This document shows, one piece after another, positions 45,646 to 56,453 of a DNA stretch of 64,000 bases (position 1 is the first letter of the stretch; every line of letters begins with the position of its first letter). This DNA comes from Brachionus manjavacas (Eukaryota; Rotifera; Eurotatoria; Ploima; Brachionidae). The DNA lies in NCBI GenBank assembly GCA_019054805.1, contig JAHQIY010000016.1, forward strand, positions 1,612,001 to 1,676,000, read 5' to 3'. The position numbers and the translations under genes were made by a program. The notes below the pieces were generated by a model that saw nothing but the letters and a program-made list of their open reading frames with translations, had not been told where the DNA came from and did not search any database.

Positions 45646-47880
45646 ATGGAAAAGACACTTTTAAAACAGGAGCTGTCGCTTTATGAAGAAGAATACATCA
45701 AATACAAAAATTTGCGCATTTTTTGCGGTACTTATAATGTAAATGGAAGAATGCCGGACGAAAGCCTCTCACCATGGATCCAGCTAAACTCGAAAGAAAT
45801 CGACATCTATGCAATTGGTTTTCAAGAACTAGTTGATTTGAACACTACCAATTTATTAATTAAAAATGACACTAATGAACAACTTTGGACAGCTTATATT
45901 GAAACCGAACTATCAGACACCAGAAGTAAAAAACCAAAATACCATCTTTTGACCAAGAGCAGAATGTTTGGTCTCTTTCTTCTTATTTATGTCAGTGAAA
46001 AACTAATTGAAAAAAAAGCCATCAGCGAAATAATGAAATCGCAAGTTGCTACTGGAATAATGGACATGCTCGGAAACAAAGGTAGTCTGGGCATAAGTTT
46101 TAAACTGTACGAGTCTAGGATATGTTTTGTGTGCAGTCATTTTGCGGCCGACACAGACAAACTCGAGAAACGCAACTCGGATTTTAGGGCCGCAATGCTT
46201 AAGTTAAATTTTCAACAAGATTCAGAGACTGGTTACTCATTTAGACTAGATGACCACGATACCATTTTCTGGTTCGGTGATCTCAATTATCGTTTGGATA
46301 ATTTATCTCTTACAAGAACATTTCGGCTGATAAATGAGCAAAATTATGACCAATTGCTCAAGTATGACCAATTGAGCCACGAGAAAACACTTGAAAAAAT
46401 ATTTCAAAATTACCAAGAAGGACGCATCAATTTTCGTCCCACTTACAAATATGTCACTAGGAGCGATTTGTACGAAAAGCAGTCAATGGTAACCAGTCTT
46501 GACCAAGAGGACAATTTTGGAAAAGTTAAACTTCCCTCGTGGACGGACCGAGTTTTGTATAAATCTCAAAAATGCACTCTAGTCCAATATTCATGCATCA
46601 ACACTATCACTGTTAGTGACCATAAGCCAGTCTATGCTCTATTCGATTTAGAGGTGAAAAAAATCGACCAGAAAAAATACATGAAACTATACGAGGACAT
46701 GCTTAAAGAATCGGACAAGCGCATCAATGAACTAATGCCGCACATAGAGCTGGAAAAATTTGAATATGACTTTGGCAAGTGTTATTTTTATGATGTCAAA
46801 GCTTTGGAGATGGTAGTGCACAACAAAGGCGCAACTAGAAGCAATGTTGATATTTTGTTCTATGAAAATAAGCCTGACGCCAAGACAAAATTTGCTGCTC
46901 CATGGGTCTCTTTTATGCCGCAGCACAAAGAGCGCCTTGAGCCTGGCAAAGATTACAAAATAGAAATACGCACTTGTTTTACTCCAAAGTTGTTGCCAAA
47001 ACTAATTGGTCAAAAAAAGTTGGAAGATTTCCTAATTGTTCGCTGTTTGAATGGGAACGATTCGTTCGCCACTGTTACCTGTGAATATCAGCCAACTTTG
47101 ATCGGAGTTTCACTAAAGGCCCTTACTGCAATTAAAGAAACTTTTGAAAATGTCGAATTTGAACAATTTGAAAAATTAGAGGAAAAAATCAAATTGTATG
47201 AGGAAATGAGTGATAAGAGTTTTAAACAAAATTTTGAAAATTTGCTTAGTAATTATCAAGCCAATTCGGAATATTCTCTAGTAACAATTAGATTAGACTT
47301 TTTTGACGCTGCCTTAACCATGACTAAAGAAACTATTAAACAAGATGAGTATTTTGATAGCAATTTATCAGATGAGTATGTTTTTTTGGTAAATTATTTA
47401 ATTAAACGGTGCACAATGGAGCAGAGTTTGGGTGACCCGGAGACTAAGCAGACCATAGAGGAACAAAAAAATTCGGCTTTGATTAGTTTATCTAAGAGGA
47501 ATTTTGCCGAATTTGAAAAATTTAATTTTGATATGGAACTGTTGGCTGAGCTTCTCTACGATTTGTTATACTCGCTGCCGTGTTCACTCATACCTCGTCG
47601 ATACATTAACTATTGTAGTTTTTTGGCATCAAATAAAATATCTTTAAGAGACATTTGTCTTTTTGACTACATTCCAAAATCGCACAAAGACTTATTTATT
47701 CTGATTATAAAATTTCTAAGAATTTGTTTAAAATCACTGAGAATGAATGAGTCAAATTATTCGAGCATGATAGCGGCAGCCATATTCCAAATTGACAAAG
47801 AAACTGATCATAAAACTTATCCTAGTTACGATCCCTTTAGTTTTATTAAATTATTTATTGACAATGAGAATTTTGTATGA
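45646..47880 (+). CDS. OCRL: OCRL/INPP5B-type inositol polyphosphate 5-phosphatase
   Basis: A 744-residue frame. Residues about 22-345 are the 5-phosphatase domain: GTYNVNGRMPDE, FQELVDL, FVCSHFAAD, WFGDLNYRLD, PSWTDRVLYKS and SDHKPV include the catalytic Asn, His and Asp residues. Residues about 365-485 form an ASH domain and about 540-744 the RhoGAP-like domain (LPCSLIPRRYINYC). The enzyme removes the 5-phosphate from PI(4,5)P2 and PI(3,4,5)P3 in endosomal and ciliary trafficking. The N-terminal PH domain of the vertebrate proteins (about 900 residues) is absent. Either it was lost or it lies on an unseen upstream exon, since the ATG is preceded by acceptor-like sites. The last codons overlap a donor (GTATGA, 47875) with an acceptor at 47951, so the true C-terminus may be a few residues different. 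OCRL versus INPP5B cannot be separated here. Confidence 0.92.
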   Translation: MEKTLLKQELSLYEEEYIKYKNLRIFCGTYNVNGRMPDESLSPWIQLNSKEIDIYAIGFQELVDLNTTNLLIKNDTNEQLWTAYIETELSDTRSKKPKYHLLTKSRMFGLFLLIYVSEKLIEKKAISEIMKSQVATGIMDMLGNKGSLGISFKLYESRICFVCSHFAADTDKLEKRNSDFRAAMLKLNFQQDSETGYSFRLDDHDTIFWFGDLNYRLDNLSLTRTFRLINEQNYDQLLKYDQLSHEKTLEKIFQNYQEGRINFRPTYKYVTRSDLYEKQSMVTSLDQEDNFGKVKLPSWTDRVLYKSQKCTLVQYSCINTITVSDHKPVYALFDLEVKKIDQKKYMKLYEDMLKESDKRINELMPHIELEKFEYDFGKCYFYDVKALEMVVHNKGATRSNVDILFYENKPDAKTKFAAPWVSFMPQHKERLEPGKDYKIEIRTCFTPKLLPKLIGQKKLEDFLIVRCLNGNDSFATVTCEYQPTLIGVSLKALTAIKETFENVEFEQFEKLEEKIKLYEEMSDKSFKQNFENLLSNYQANSEYSLVTIRLDFFDAALTMTKETIKQDEYFDSNLSDEYVFLVNYLIKRCTMEQSLGDPETKQTIEEQKNSALISLSKRNFAEFEKFNFDMELLAELLYDLLYSLPCSLIPRRYINYCSFLASNKISLRDICLFDYIPKSHKDLFILIIKFLRICLKSLRMNESNYSSMIAAAIFQIDKETDHKTYPSYDPFSFIKLFIDNENFV

Positions 47881-48861
47881 AAATTTTCTTCAATTTTTTT
47901 TTTTATTATTATACCCAATATAGTTCTAAAATTACATTTTTTAATTTACAGTTCCTGCAATAATTCCAAGCATTCTTTCTACTCCTACTGGTCTCAATTT
48001 GAAAAATATTACTCAAGATTGTAGACTAAATAAGGTTAAGAAAATAAACTAATTATTTCTAATTGATTTTATTGTTTATTTTAAAAATTCCTTAATTAAA
48101 AAAATTAAATTTAAATTAAATATCGAAATTTTTTCCATGTGAAATTCTAATACCTAATTATAACATAAAAAAGATAGCTTATATAATAAATCGGCTAAAA
48201 TTTCTTAATTTTTTTAAATTTTTTAAAGGTTCGAAAATTAGTAAATCATATTCACAATTTTAAAATATGAAGACTTTTAAAAATTGATCCAACAGTAAAA
48301 TTAAAAATCAATTTTATGTTTTTAATTGTAGTTTAGTTTTTAAAATTTAATGTCGATCTTTTTTAATTTTTTTTATTCAAAAGAATCCTGAATTTCAATG
48401 AGTTTGTTTAAATCAATAAAAAAAATTGATTAATTTCTAAAATGACCATTAGATTGAATTTTGGTCATTTAAATTTTTTTTCTCTCTTCTCTAAATTCAG
48501 CTAGAATTTTTACTAATAATTCATCTACGTATAAAAGGCAGTCTCTGTGTTTTAATAAATTGCCAAAAAATTAAATCTATTAAAAATTTATTGATTATAG
48601 AATTTACAATATGATTCAAAATCGTACTAAAAACCATTTTTTGATTAAAAAATAAAAAAATCATTTGATTAAAAATTGTCTTTAAAAAAATTGAAGTCAA
48701 AAAGCTTGCTCCAGTCTTTCTTTTTCAAATCTAGCTAACATGCAAACAAAATTAATTATAAACTGAATATGAACAAATTAAATTATATTGCAAAATAAAA
48801 TTTTTTGAATTTTTCATTTTCATTTAGACCAAATTTAAATTTTGAAAATAGGTATAAAACA
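47881..48861. other. Intergenic region between OCRL and BANF1
   Basis: About 1 kb of AT-rich sequence with the probable OCRL 3' end and the BANF1 promoter. No other gene is visible. Confidence 0.5.
48043..48048 (+). terminator. Likely poly(A) signal of the OCRL-like gene
   Basis: AATAAA about 165 nt after the OCRL-like stop and about 90 nt after the candidate acceptor at 47951. It suits a short terminal exon. Confidence 0.4.
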
Positions 48862-49189
48862 ATGTCGACTACATCCCAAAAACATCAGGATTTTGTATCA
48901 GAGCCTATGGGTGAGAAAGAAGTTACCGCCATAGCTGGAATTGGAGCTGTACTCGGTGAAAGACTTAGTGATAAAGGATTTGACAAAGTACAAACTATTC
49001 AAAAACAAATTGATAATTTTATTTAATCTTCTTTAATTTTAGGCATATGTTCTGCTGGGACAATTTTTGTTGCTTAAAAAAGACGAGGAAATGTTTAAAG
49101 AATGGCTCAAGGACACTTGTAAAGCCAATGCTCATCAATCAAATAACTGTTATACTTGTTTAAAAGAATGGTGCAACTCTTATCTATAG
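48862..49189 (+). CDS. BANF1: Barrier-to-autointegration factor, BAF (two exons)
   Basis: Exons are 48862-48987 and 49043-49189, phase 0, with a 55-nt intron, giving 90 residues (human BANF1 has 89). The sequence follows the family throughout: [17 protein letters not shown], the helix-hairpin-helix [31 protein letters not shown] and [16 protein letters not shown] through [12 protein letters not shown] binds double-stranded DNA and LEM-domain proteins and is needed for nuclear envelope reassembly and for shielding cytosolic DNA. The start is the MSTTSQK methionine; a longer in-frame extension upstream has no counterpart in the family and is taken as 5' untranslated sequence. Confidence 0.97.
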
Positions 49190-51093
49190 ATTATTATAAA
49201 AAAAAAGCAATCTTTATTTTTATTTTTTATTTTGTATCTTATATCAAATTTTTTTTAAATAACGAAAATATTTCAAAGTTCTGAGATCGAAGAATTTTCA
49301 GATTTTAAAATAAATTTTAAAAACTTAAATTTTTCTGATTGTTTTTTTTTCTGTTGATGGACTAAATTTAATTTATCTTTTAAAGCTTGTTAAGAAATTA
49401 ACTAATTCTTTTTGTGTGTCTCTTATTTATTTACAATTTTTTGTTTATTTAGATAGATTTAAATTAGCACTGAATTAAGACAGGTTTTCTACAATTTATT
49501 TATCAATTATAATCTAATTAAAAATATAAATAAACATGCTTTAAATAAAAATAAACAGAATTTTTGAATTCCGGAAATCTTCGGATTCATATTTAAAAAG
49601 ATTCTAGTTAAAATATTTTATTTCAGATTAATTTTCTAATTTTAAAATACGATCCTTTTAAATACGAAAAAAATTTCACAACAAAAAAATATCATAAATT
49701 AAAAAAAATAATAATTTAATGTGTTTTTTGAAAAAAAATAACAATAATACTAATAATTTATCCGTTAATTTAATTGTTTCTTTTTTAGCCTGATAAATAA
49801 CTTGAGTAGGACTGAGTTACTCCGTTTTGTTGTTTTTTAAATTGTTGCATAGATATCTGGCAGATTTCATTTGCCTTTATATAAAAATAGTAATAATTTC
49901 TAATATAAAACCTTTTATTTTCTTTTGTTTGAAATTAATTTTGTAAGAAAAATTATTTTAAAATAATACAAATAATATTCTTATTTATTATTTTTATTCA
50001 TTTTTCTACTATATTTGTGGAAGTTTTAAATTTTGTTTAAATAAGAACTTATGTGCCAATATTTATTTTTTGTTTTTATTATTTAAAGGAGCTATAGCTG
50101 GGTACAGATTTATAAATTAAAAGATTTATAAAGAATAAAAAGATAAATTTAAATTTATCAATTTTAAAACCCTTTGAAAAAGGATCATACGTACATTTTT
50201 TAAAATGAATCATATATCTCAATTATCTTGAGTAATTCAATTAATTTTATTTTTTCAAACTATATTTAAATACTAGGATTTGAGAAAAAAAAAATATAAT
50301 CTTATTATTTTTTTTCAATGGTCTTTTTATTTTTTAATTAATTATATAAGCAGATAGAGCAAAGATTAATTCAATTGATAGTTTAAATCATTCGATCAGT
50401 CACATGCTGTTACTAAATGGTACAAAAAAATTATCAAAAATTTTAATATTAATTATTTGAGAAAAAGATTGAAAATTATTGATCATAATATCCAAAATAA
50501 AAAACAGCTTATTAAATTCAATAATTAAAAAGTTTTAAAACTTTGATAAAAATGTCTAAAATATAAACTATCACTATTAGTGTAAGAAAATCAGTTAGAA
50601 TTGTGTAAATGTTGTATAACTTAGAATAATTGATGGCGGCAAGCTGTATGTGAGATTTAAATTTTTAGCCATCACTTTTAATATTATATGAACATCTAAT
50701 CAACAAAATGCACTATTGGTAATTTTGTTTGTAGGCTAATATTTGACATCAACTCATAAATATTTACTCAGCACGTAAATTTGAATTTTGAAAGTGACAA
50801 AAAAGTCACTTTTTTCGGATAAACATAACACAGGTCTGTTATAGACCCGATACTCAGGGGGTCCATTAGTTATTCGGCTTATTTGCAATTAGTTTGGTGA
50901 ATATATTTTCAGAGTATTAAAACATACAGCACCTGTAATTGTGGTTTTTTAATTTAATTTTTTTTTAAATAAGATTTAGCTTAAATAAATAAACAATAAA
51001 ATAAAAAATTTATAGACTAATTTTTTAAACATTTTATTAATACTTTACATCGGTATTGGTAATAAACAAATAGAAAAAATAAACAAAAAAAAG
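49190..51093. other. Intergenic region between BANF1 and the Ser-rich frame
   Basis: 1.9 kb, AT rich. It contains a small perfect hairpin (AAAGTGAC at 50791 with GTCACTTT at 50805) followed by a GC-richer stretch at about 50830-50880 with GGTCT/AGACC pairing. No gene is recognised. Confidence 0.5.
51033..51038 (-). terminator. Candidate poly(A) signal for the Ser-rich minus-strand frame
   Basis: The minus strand reads AATAAA about 55-60 nt beyond the stop codon at 51094. This favours the minus strand as the coding strand at this locus. Confidence 0.4.
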
Positions 51094-51741
51094 TTAAAAC
51101 AAGTCTGAATTTGATTTTGATAGAGAAAAGATTGACGAATTTGTAAAAATACTCTCTGAATTGTTAACAGCCTTGAAGTCAATTGAGACGTGTGTCGACG
51201 AGCAGATTTGTTCCTCGATAAAGGAGAAGTATCCTGAAATAGTGTTGGGTAGCGATGTGATGGCACACTGTGAACAATTAGCCTTTTGGTTGAACAAATT
51301 TTTTCTTGATGAAGTAAAACGTGGATCAAAAGATGACAATTTGGAGCTCTTTTTGACAAGACTAGTTCTGGAGCTGCTCAAGAGAGGCCTGCGAACAAAA
51401 GATTTTTTGAACGACTTGCAGGCTTTTTTCTGCTGGCTTTCGAACGGCTCGCATTCCAACGAGCTCACACTTGACACACTGGAGTTCAAGTCCTCGTCCA
51501 GAAGTGAATTGAGCGAAATATCCGAGTCGGAGTCATCAGAATAGTCTGAAAAGTTGTCTGTGTACTTTGGCAAGGAATGAGAGGCCAAAGTGGATGATAT
51601 TAAATGGCTCGATTTGGACTTGTTCATGCGGAATAGTTTTCTCTTGAATTTTTGCTTGTAAGACAACTTGTTGGATGTTCGGCTAATTTTGGACAAGTCA
51701 AGTGACACATTGGCATTGATACAGCTCAATTTGTTCAGCAT
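51094..51741 (-). CDS. Ser/Lys-rich low-complexity protein or terminal exon, unrecognised
   Basis: From the ATG at 51741 this frame gives 215 residues and is rich in Ser, Lys, Asn and Phe. An acidic run, DYSDDSDSDISLNSLLDEDL, lies near the middle and the end reads SIFSLSKSNSDLF. No domain is recognised. The frame stays open upstream to a TAG at 51829-51831 through hydrophobic codons (ITIINLFFINLVII), and beyond that TAG the same frame is again hydrophobic. A 3' splice site (TATCAATTTAG) lies just upstream at about 51772, so this may be the last exon of a larger gene. The opposite strand carries a helical-looking frame at 51161-51544. The two frames share third codon positions, so codon bias cannot separate them. 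The poly(A) hexamer and greater length favour this strand. Confidence 0.5.
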   Translation of the reverse strand: MLNKLSCINANVSLDLSKISRTSNKLSYKQKFKRKLFRMNKSKSSHLISSTLASHSLPKYTDNFSDYSDDSDSDISLNSLLDEDLNSSVSSVSSLECEPFESQQKKACKSFKKSFVRRPLLSSSRTSLVKKSSKLSSFDPRFTSSRKNLFNQKANCSQCAITSLPNTISGYFSFIEEQICSSTHVSIDFKAVNNSESIFTNSSIFSLSKSNSDLF

Positions 51742-54139
51742 TGTTGTCTTAGAGAATGATCGAATAATCACTAAATTGATAAAGAAAAGATTGATAATTG
51801 TGATTTTGTGTGTGTCCCAAAAATTGGGCTATTTAAAGCCGGTCCTGGTAATTAGAATATTAATTATAGTGCAATTGATTAGCAGCACATCAGCAATTAT
51901 CTAAAGAGAAAGAAAATGAATAAAAATCAGTGATTACTAATCAATTAGTGAACATGGTCTTCGAAAAGGGAATATGTAAAACAATGGTGTTAAATTATGA
52001 CTTTAAAATCATTCTAATTGAATATTTTTCAAATGTATCAACATCATGATTTTATACCTCTGCTTGGCTATTTTTTTTGTTTGTTTTAAAATTATTTTTT
52101 GCAGCGTTTTATTTTGCTGAGCAATTAAGAAAATAAAAACAATTTAGAGCGTGTTTTAGCGAACCAAACATTCTCGTCCATATATCATGGTCTCAAAAAC
52201 ACTTAATCTACAATGTATATACAAAATTGATTTCTCATACAAATAAAAGTTTGCTAATCCTCAATTAATATTAAAAATAAATTGTATCATAACTTTAGTC
52301 TGTATAGCATATTGGCTGGCCCGCTTGGCCAATCCTAAAATTATGAAATACAAAACCACTTGAATAGAGATAGATAGCTCTGGCTTATCTCGCACCTAAT
52401 TGATCATCACTAATCGACTTGTGCATTGGTGCACCGATAACAGCTATTTTGCACTCAAATGCTTCATTTGGTCTGAGTGGACTCAACTAAAGATAACCAT
52501 GGCATTTTTACTCTATTAAAAAAAATAAATTTTTTCCTCTTTTTTAAGTATTTATTTTAAAATTTTTGCCCCGCAGCATGTTTAAATCTTTGAACAAAAT
52601 AATTACTGAGTTCGAGAAAAAATAAAAAATATTAAAAATTTAAATTAAATTCTAGTCTCATAAATTTATCAATTGAGTGACAAATTTAAATATTAAACTA
52701 AAGTTAGTAAGCAACTGAATTTGAAAACTTAATAATAATAATATCCATCAAAGAGATAAATTAAAAAAATTTTTAATTTATCTAATGTATGAAATATTGA
52801 GAATTATATTCATTTAAATATTTAAATTAAAAATTTTAATCTATCTTTGTTGTGACAATTTTAATATTTAAATCAATCTAAGGCAAAGACCGAAAATTAA
52901 AAAAAAATATCTCTTTTTCTTGATTATCATCATTTTAGGAAAATTAATCAAAAATCAAAAAAAAAATTTTAATTAATTTAAGCCTGGACTGTAAAAAAAG
53001 ATAATTGAAATTTTAAATTTAGCTCTCAGTGGACTTGAAGATGTCGAGTCTAAGAGAATTAAATAAATCCTATTTAGAGAGAGAGAGAAAAATCAATTAA
53101 ATTTTGGTAATTTTTGAAATAGAAAAAATTAAAAAAAAAAATTAATTAATTTCATTAAATTTCGATTTAATAAATAATTAAATGGAAAAAGAAACGCTAC
53201 AAAATTTGAAAAAGAGATTACTAAAATTAAAATATAAGTCTGTTCTTCAAAAGTTTTAAAAGGAACAACATTGTTTCATTAAATTTTTTTATTAATTCTC
53301 TAAACTCCAAAAAGGAGTGAATATTTTTAAACATTCATTTAACCATCACAAAAAATAATATTAAATATTAATATAAATAATTTTTTTAGTGATGAAATTT
53401 TTGAATTGAGAAATATAAATTTTAATTTTATACTCGCACTAAATCCAGTTTCGAAGAAGAGAGGAACAACATTATTTTATTAGTATTTTTTTGATAATTA
53501 TCTTCACTACAAAAAAGAATAAAAATTATTAAACATTCATTGTGAAAATAAAAAAAAATTTGAATTGAGAAATTAAATTGTTAAATTTATACTCGCACTA
53601 GACTTGAAGATACCGAGTCTATGAGAATTGATAAATCCGATTTAGAAGAGAAAGGAAAAAAATTAATTAATTCTCAGAATCAATTGGTTTCGATTGGATT
53701 CTTTAATTAATTAAACCGTACCGCTCTTAAATCCCAGATGAATCTAATTCTAAGAAATAGAAAAAATAGTCAATATTTGTATGCCACAAACGAACTCTAA
53801 GGATAAAAACAAGACTTTGCTAATTTTCCAAATCCTACCATTACAGTACTGAAATAATCTCGAATTTAATCTTTCTATTAAACTTGCTAAAACAATTACT
53901 CATTACTAATAAGGCAATAAAAGTGGCTGGCTTATTTAGTTTATATATACTCTTAGCCTAAGATTATTATCGTGCAGTTAATAAAATAACAAAAAATTAT
54001 ATAACCAATGTTTACACAAATGTCAGAAAGAGAAATAACACAGGCTCGAATGCAACAGATAAATTTATTTAAACCAATTTTTTGCTTTTTTTTATTCTTA
54101 AAAGATTTATATCCACGATTGTATAATCAATGTTTATCT
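51742..54139. other. Intergenic region between the Ser-rich frame and CPPED1
   Basis: 2.4 kb with a set of diverged direct repeats at 53030-53670. The stretch 52300-52500 is less AT rich but shows no clear exon. No RNA gene is recognised. Confidence 0.5.
53030..53670. repeat. Diverged direct repeats (units of roughly 150-250 bp)
   Basis: Shared words include GACTTGAAGAT, CCGAGTCTATGAGAATT (53600) against TCGAGTCTAAGAGAATT (53043), GGAACAACATT at about 53262 and 53462, AAACATTCATT at about 53329 and 53532, and TTGAATTGAGAAAT with TATACTCGCACTA at about 53400 and 53560. The order suggests partial tandem duplication followed by decay. Confidence 0.7.
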
Positions 54140-56453
54140 CTAGTTTATCTGATCTGTAACTTTAATAAACTTGTGCTCAACTTGCTCTCGACTCACACTA
54201 ACCAGTCTGTAGCCGTGTCCGTCAGAGCCTAGCTGCGCACCAACAGCACTAGTCACAACACATTCGAGCTTTTGGCCGTGCTGTTCGTAGAACCCGCCGG
54301 CATTCTGGTGGTAATGGCCGCAGAATACTGTGCTCACTCCAGCTTCAATAAACCTATCCATCAGTCTTAGACGCTCGCCTGGCTCTATGTTGAAGTACAC
54401 ATGGGCAGGCTCGTCGGGCTGGTCCAAAAACAGTGGTATGTGCTGAAAAACAATTTTGTGCTTGCAGTCACTCTCGCTCAGTTCCGAGTGCAGCCACGCG
54501 TCCTGTGCAGCTTTTTGGCTCGGACAAAGACTCGAGTCGAAATACAGCTGGGAATTGAGCGCTATGAATTTGCATCCATGGCACCAAAAGCTGAAATAGT
54601 CATCGCCGAAGTCATCTGTGTACGCTTGAATGGTCTGGGCAGTCGGCCTATCGCCTATGTCATGGTTTCCGCACACACAAACCAACTTTATGTCTGGATT
54701 GAGTGCGCCTAGAGTCTCTTTCAAGTCTCTCACTTGTTCAGCTCTCATTTCAGTTTGATCTGGAAACGCATCGACTAGATCTCCGCTTAAACAAAAAAAA
54801 ATAATTGATTAAATCTGGTAAACAGAGCATTAGTGAATTAGAGAAAAAAAAAATTGTTGTCGGATCTTTTTAAAAATTAATTTGAGTCATATCTTTCTAT
54901 AATGACATAGTGTCTTTAATTAAGGCCCTCTGAAAAACAAAAAAGAAAGAAAGTTGCTTTTACTTATAATTGATTAAAAACTCAGATTTCAAATCGATTT
55001 ATTGAAATTTAATACTATCTATTCAAAATCGATCTTTTAATGTTTTAATTGCCTGATAATTTGGCATTTTTGTTTCTAGCTGGCTCCATTTAATACCTAA
55101 AAGATTATTCAAATAGCGTGTGATTGAGCTAACACTTGGCACTGCGGTCTGGTCTGATCTTGCCGAACCGACAAGCGATGCCCATTTTTTGCACGATTTT
55201 TCTTTGATTCCAATGAGTAAGAAAATATTTAATTTGTTCAATGCAAATAAACTTTAGATCTCAAGAGAATTTATTTTTTATTTTGTTATAACTTTATTAA
55301 AATAATTAAATTAGCAAACAGTATTTTGCCTAATCGCATTACACCAACCACCCATTTTTCATTCATAGGAGAAAAAAATGTTAGAAAATACTGTCACCAA
55401 ATTTTTCTATTCGACTTTTTTATTTTTAAAGGCTGTTTTCAAGTGTCATTAGTTTGAAACTAATCTAAAATAATGTTGATAAGTCACTTTGAGATAAAAT
55501 TCGAGTCCACTCATGACTTAATTAGCTTTTGGCCATTAATCAAGAGGCTTTTTTGTTAATTTATTGTATCTAGGTAATGTTTTTTTTTCTATTAATTTCA
55601 CAAGTATTGTTAAAGAGGCCCATTCAAATAGATAAGAGTATCGATTTTTAGAAATTTTTTTTTAAACTATTAAATTAAAAAAGAAGGATAATAAATATTA
55701 AACAAAATAAAGATAATAATTTTTACAATTTTTGACTAGTATCCCTTTCAGATCATTTCTAGGAAAAAAACTTGAATCACATCTTATACACAAAAAATTA
55801 AATTTAATCTTTAATAAATTAAATTTTTTTTTTAATTTAATTAGTATATAGAAATAGAAAGGCTTGACAAAAATTGGTTATAACATTTTTAGGAATTTTT
55901 ATTTAAATATTAAATTAAAATAGATGGATGATAATTATTAAGCATCACGAGAATGGAAAGATTCAATCTGGAAAAATTAAAAAAATAATTTTTACAATTT
56001 GAGCCCTCTCAAATCATCTAGTGGAAAAAAAAACAAGTATCTATAATTATTTTATCTTTGATTAATTAAAAAAATGTTAAATAAAGATTAATTTAATTAT
56101 TGTATAGTAATAGAAATATTTGAAAAATTAAGTGTTAGATTTTTAGGATTTTTTTTTGCTGCAAAAGATTAGAAAACAGTGCCGATAATAAACTTTTATT
56201 ATCCTTACCAAATGACCAAAAACTTCGGTACCGGATCCAATTGATTTATGCTCTTGATTACGAGCTTAAGGTAATAAATTTCTTTGCTCCATCTAAAATC
56301 AAAAAATTTTGGTGCCAATAATTGCAGTCTGACAAATTGAGAATTAGTCTTACGTTATTTTATCTTTGTGCAAAATGTGCCGGTCTATAAGGCCAAATTG
56401 AGTATCAGCTGCTTGAACAAAGCTAAACGAACCATTCCATTTGCTTTCTTTAT
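54140..56453 (-). CDS. CPPED1: CPPED1-like calcineurin-type Ser/Thr phosphatase (three exons found, first exon missing)
   Basis: Minus-strand exons are 56453-56354, 56292-56209 and 54785-54140, giving 276 residues without the first exon (human CPPED1 has 314). The joins use donors GTAAGA and GTAAGG with matching phases. Together they read KESKWNGSFSFVQAADTQFG, WSKEIYYLKLVIKSINQLD, VPKFLVI-CGDLVDAFPD, with metal-site motifs ADTQ, GDLVD, GNHDIG, QHIPLF and GHYHQNAGG in family order. CPPED1 is a cytosolic metallophosphatase reported to dephosphorylate Akt and to affect glucose metabolism in mammals. The upstream exon supplies one nucleotide plus the start codon; a very short exon (ATGC before GTAAAT near 56555) is possible but unproven. 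The 1.4 kb intron (54786-56208) holds a paired-like frame and a tandem duplication. Confidence 0.92.
55023..55225 (-). CDS. Paired-domain-like C-terminal segment (possible exon or relic) inside a CPPED1 intron
   Basis: The minus-strand frame ends in a stop codon at 55023 and includes SDQTAVPSVSSITRYLNNLLG. That resembles the end of the second helix-turn-helix (RED) subdomain of Pax proteins, where 'VPSVSSI.R.LR' is nearly invariant. It is followed by IKWSQLETKMPNYQ and ends KTLKDRF. An acceptor-like AATCAAAG lies near 55206. I found no first-half paired domain (GGVFVNGR-type) upstream on this strand. It could be the last exon of a Pax-like gene, an exon captured from one, or a Tc1-type transposase helix-turn-helix relic. 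The frame is short, so the assignment is tentative. Confidence 0.35.
55645..56150. repeat. Imperfect tandem duplication in the CPPED1 intron (unit about 245 bp)
   Basis: The two units run from about 55645 and about 55893. Shared words in order are TTAAATTAAAA with AAGGATAATAA or ATGGATGATAA, AATAATTTTTACAATTT, TCAAATCAT or TCAGATCAT, and TTTAATTTAATTAGTATATAG against TTTAATTATTGTATAG, then a TTTTTAGGA end. Both have diverged. Confidence 0.75.

Noticed and set aside
51161..51544. Plus-strand helical frame opposite the Ser-rich gene, considered as the real gene
   Set aside because: Shorter, no poly(A) signal soon after its stop, and no upstream exon seen; kept only as an ambiguity in the findings.
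54401..54712. Plus-strand frame opposite CPPED1
   Set aside because: Antisense shadow of a conserved phosphatase exon.
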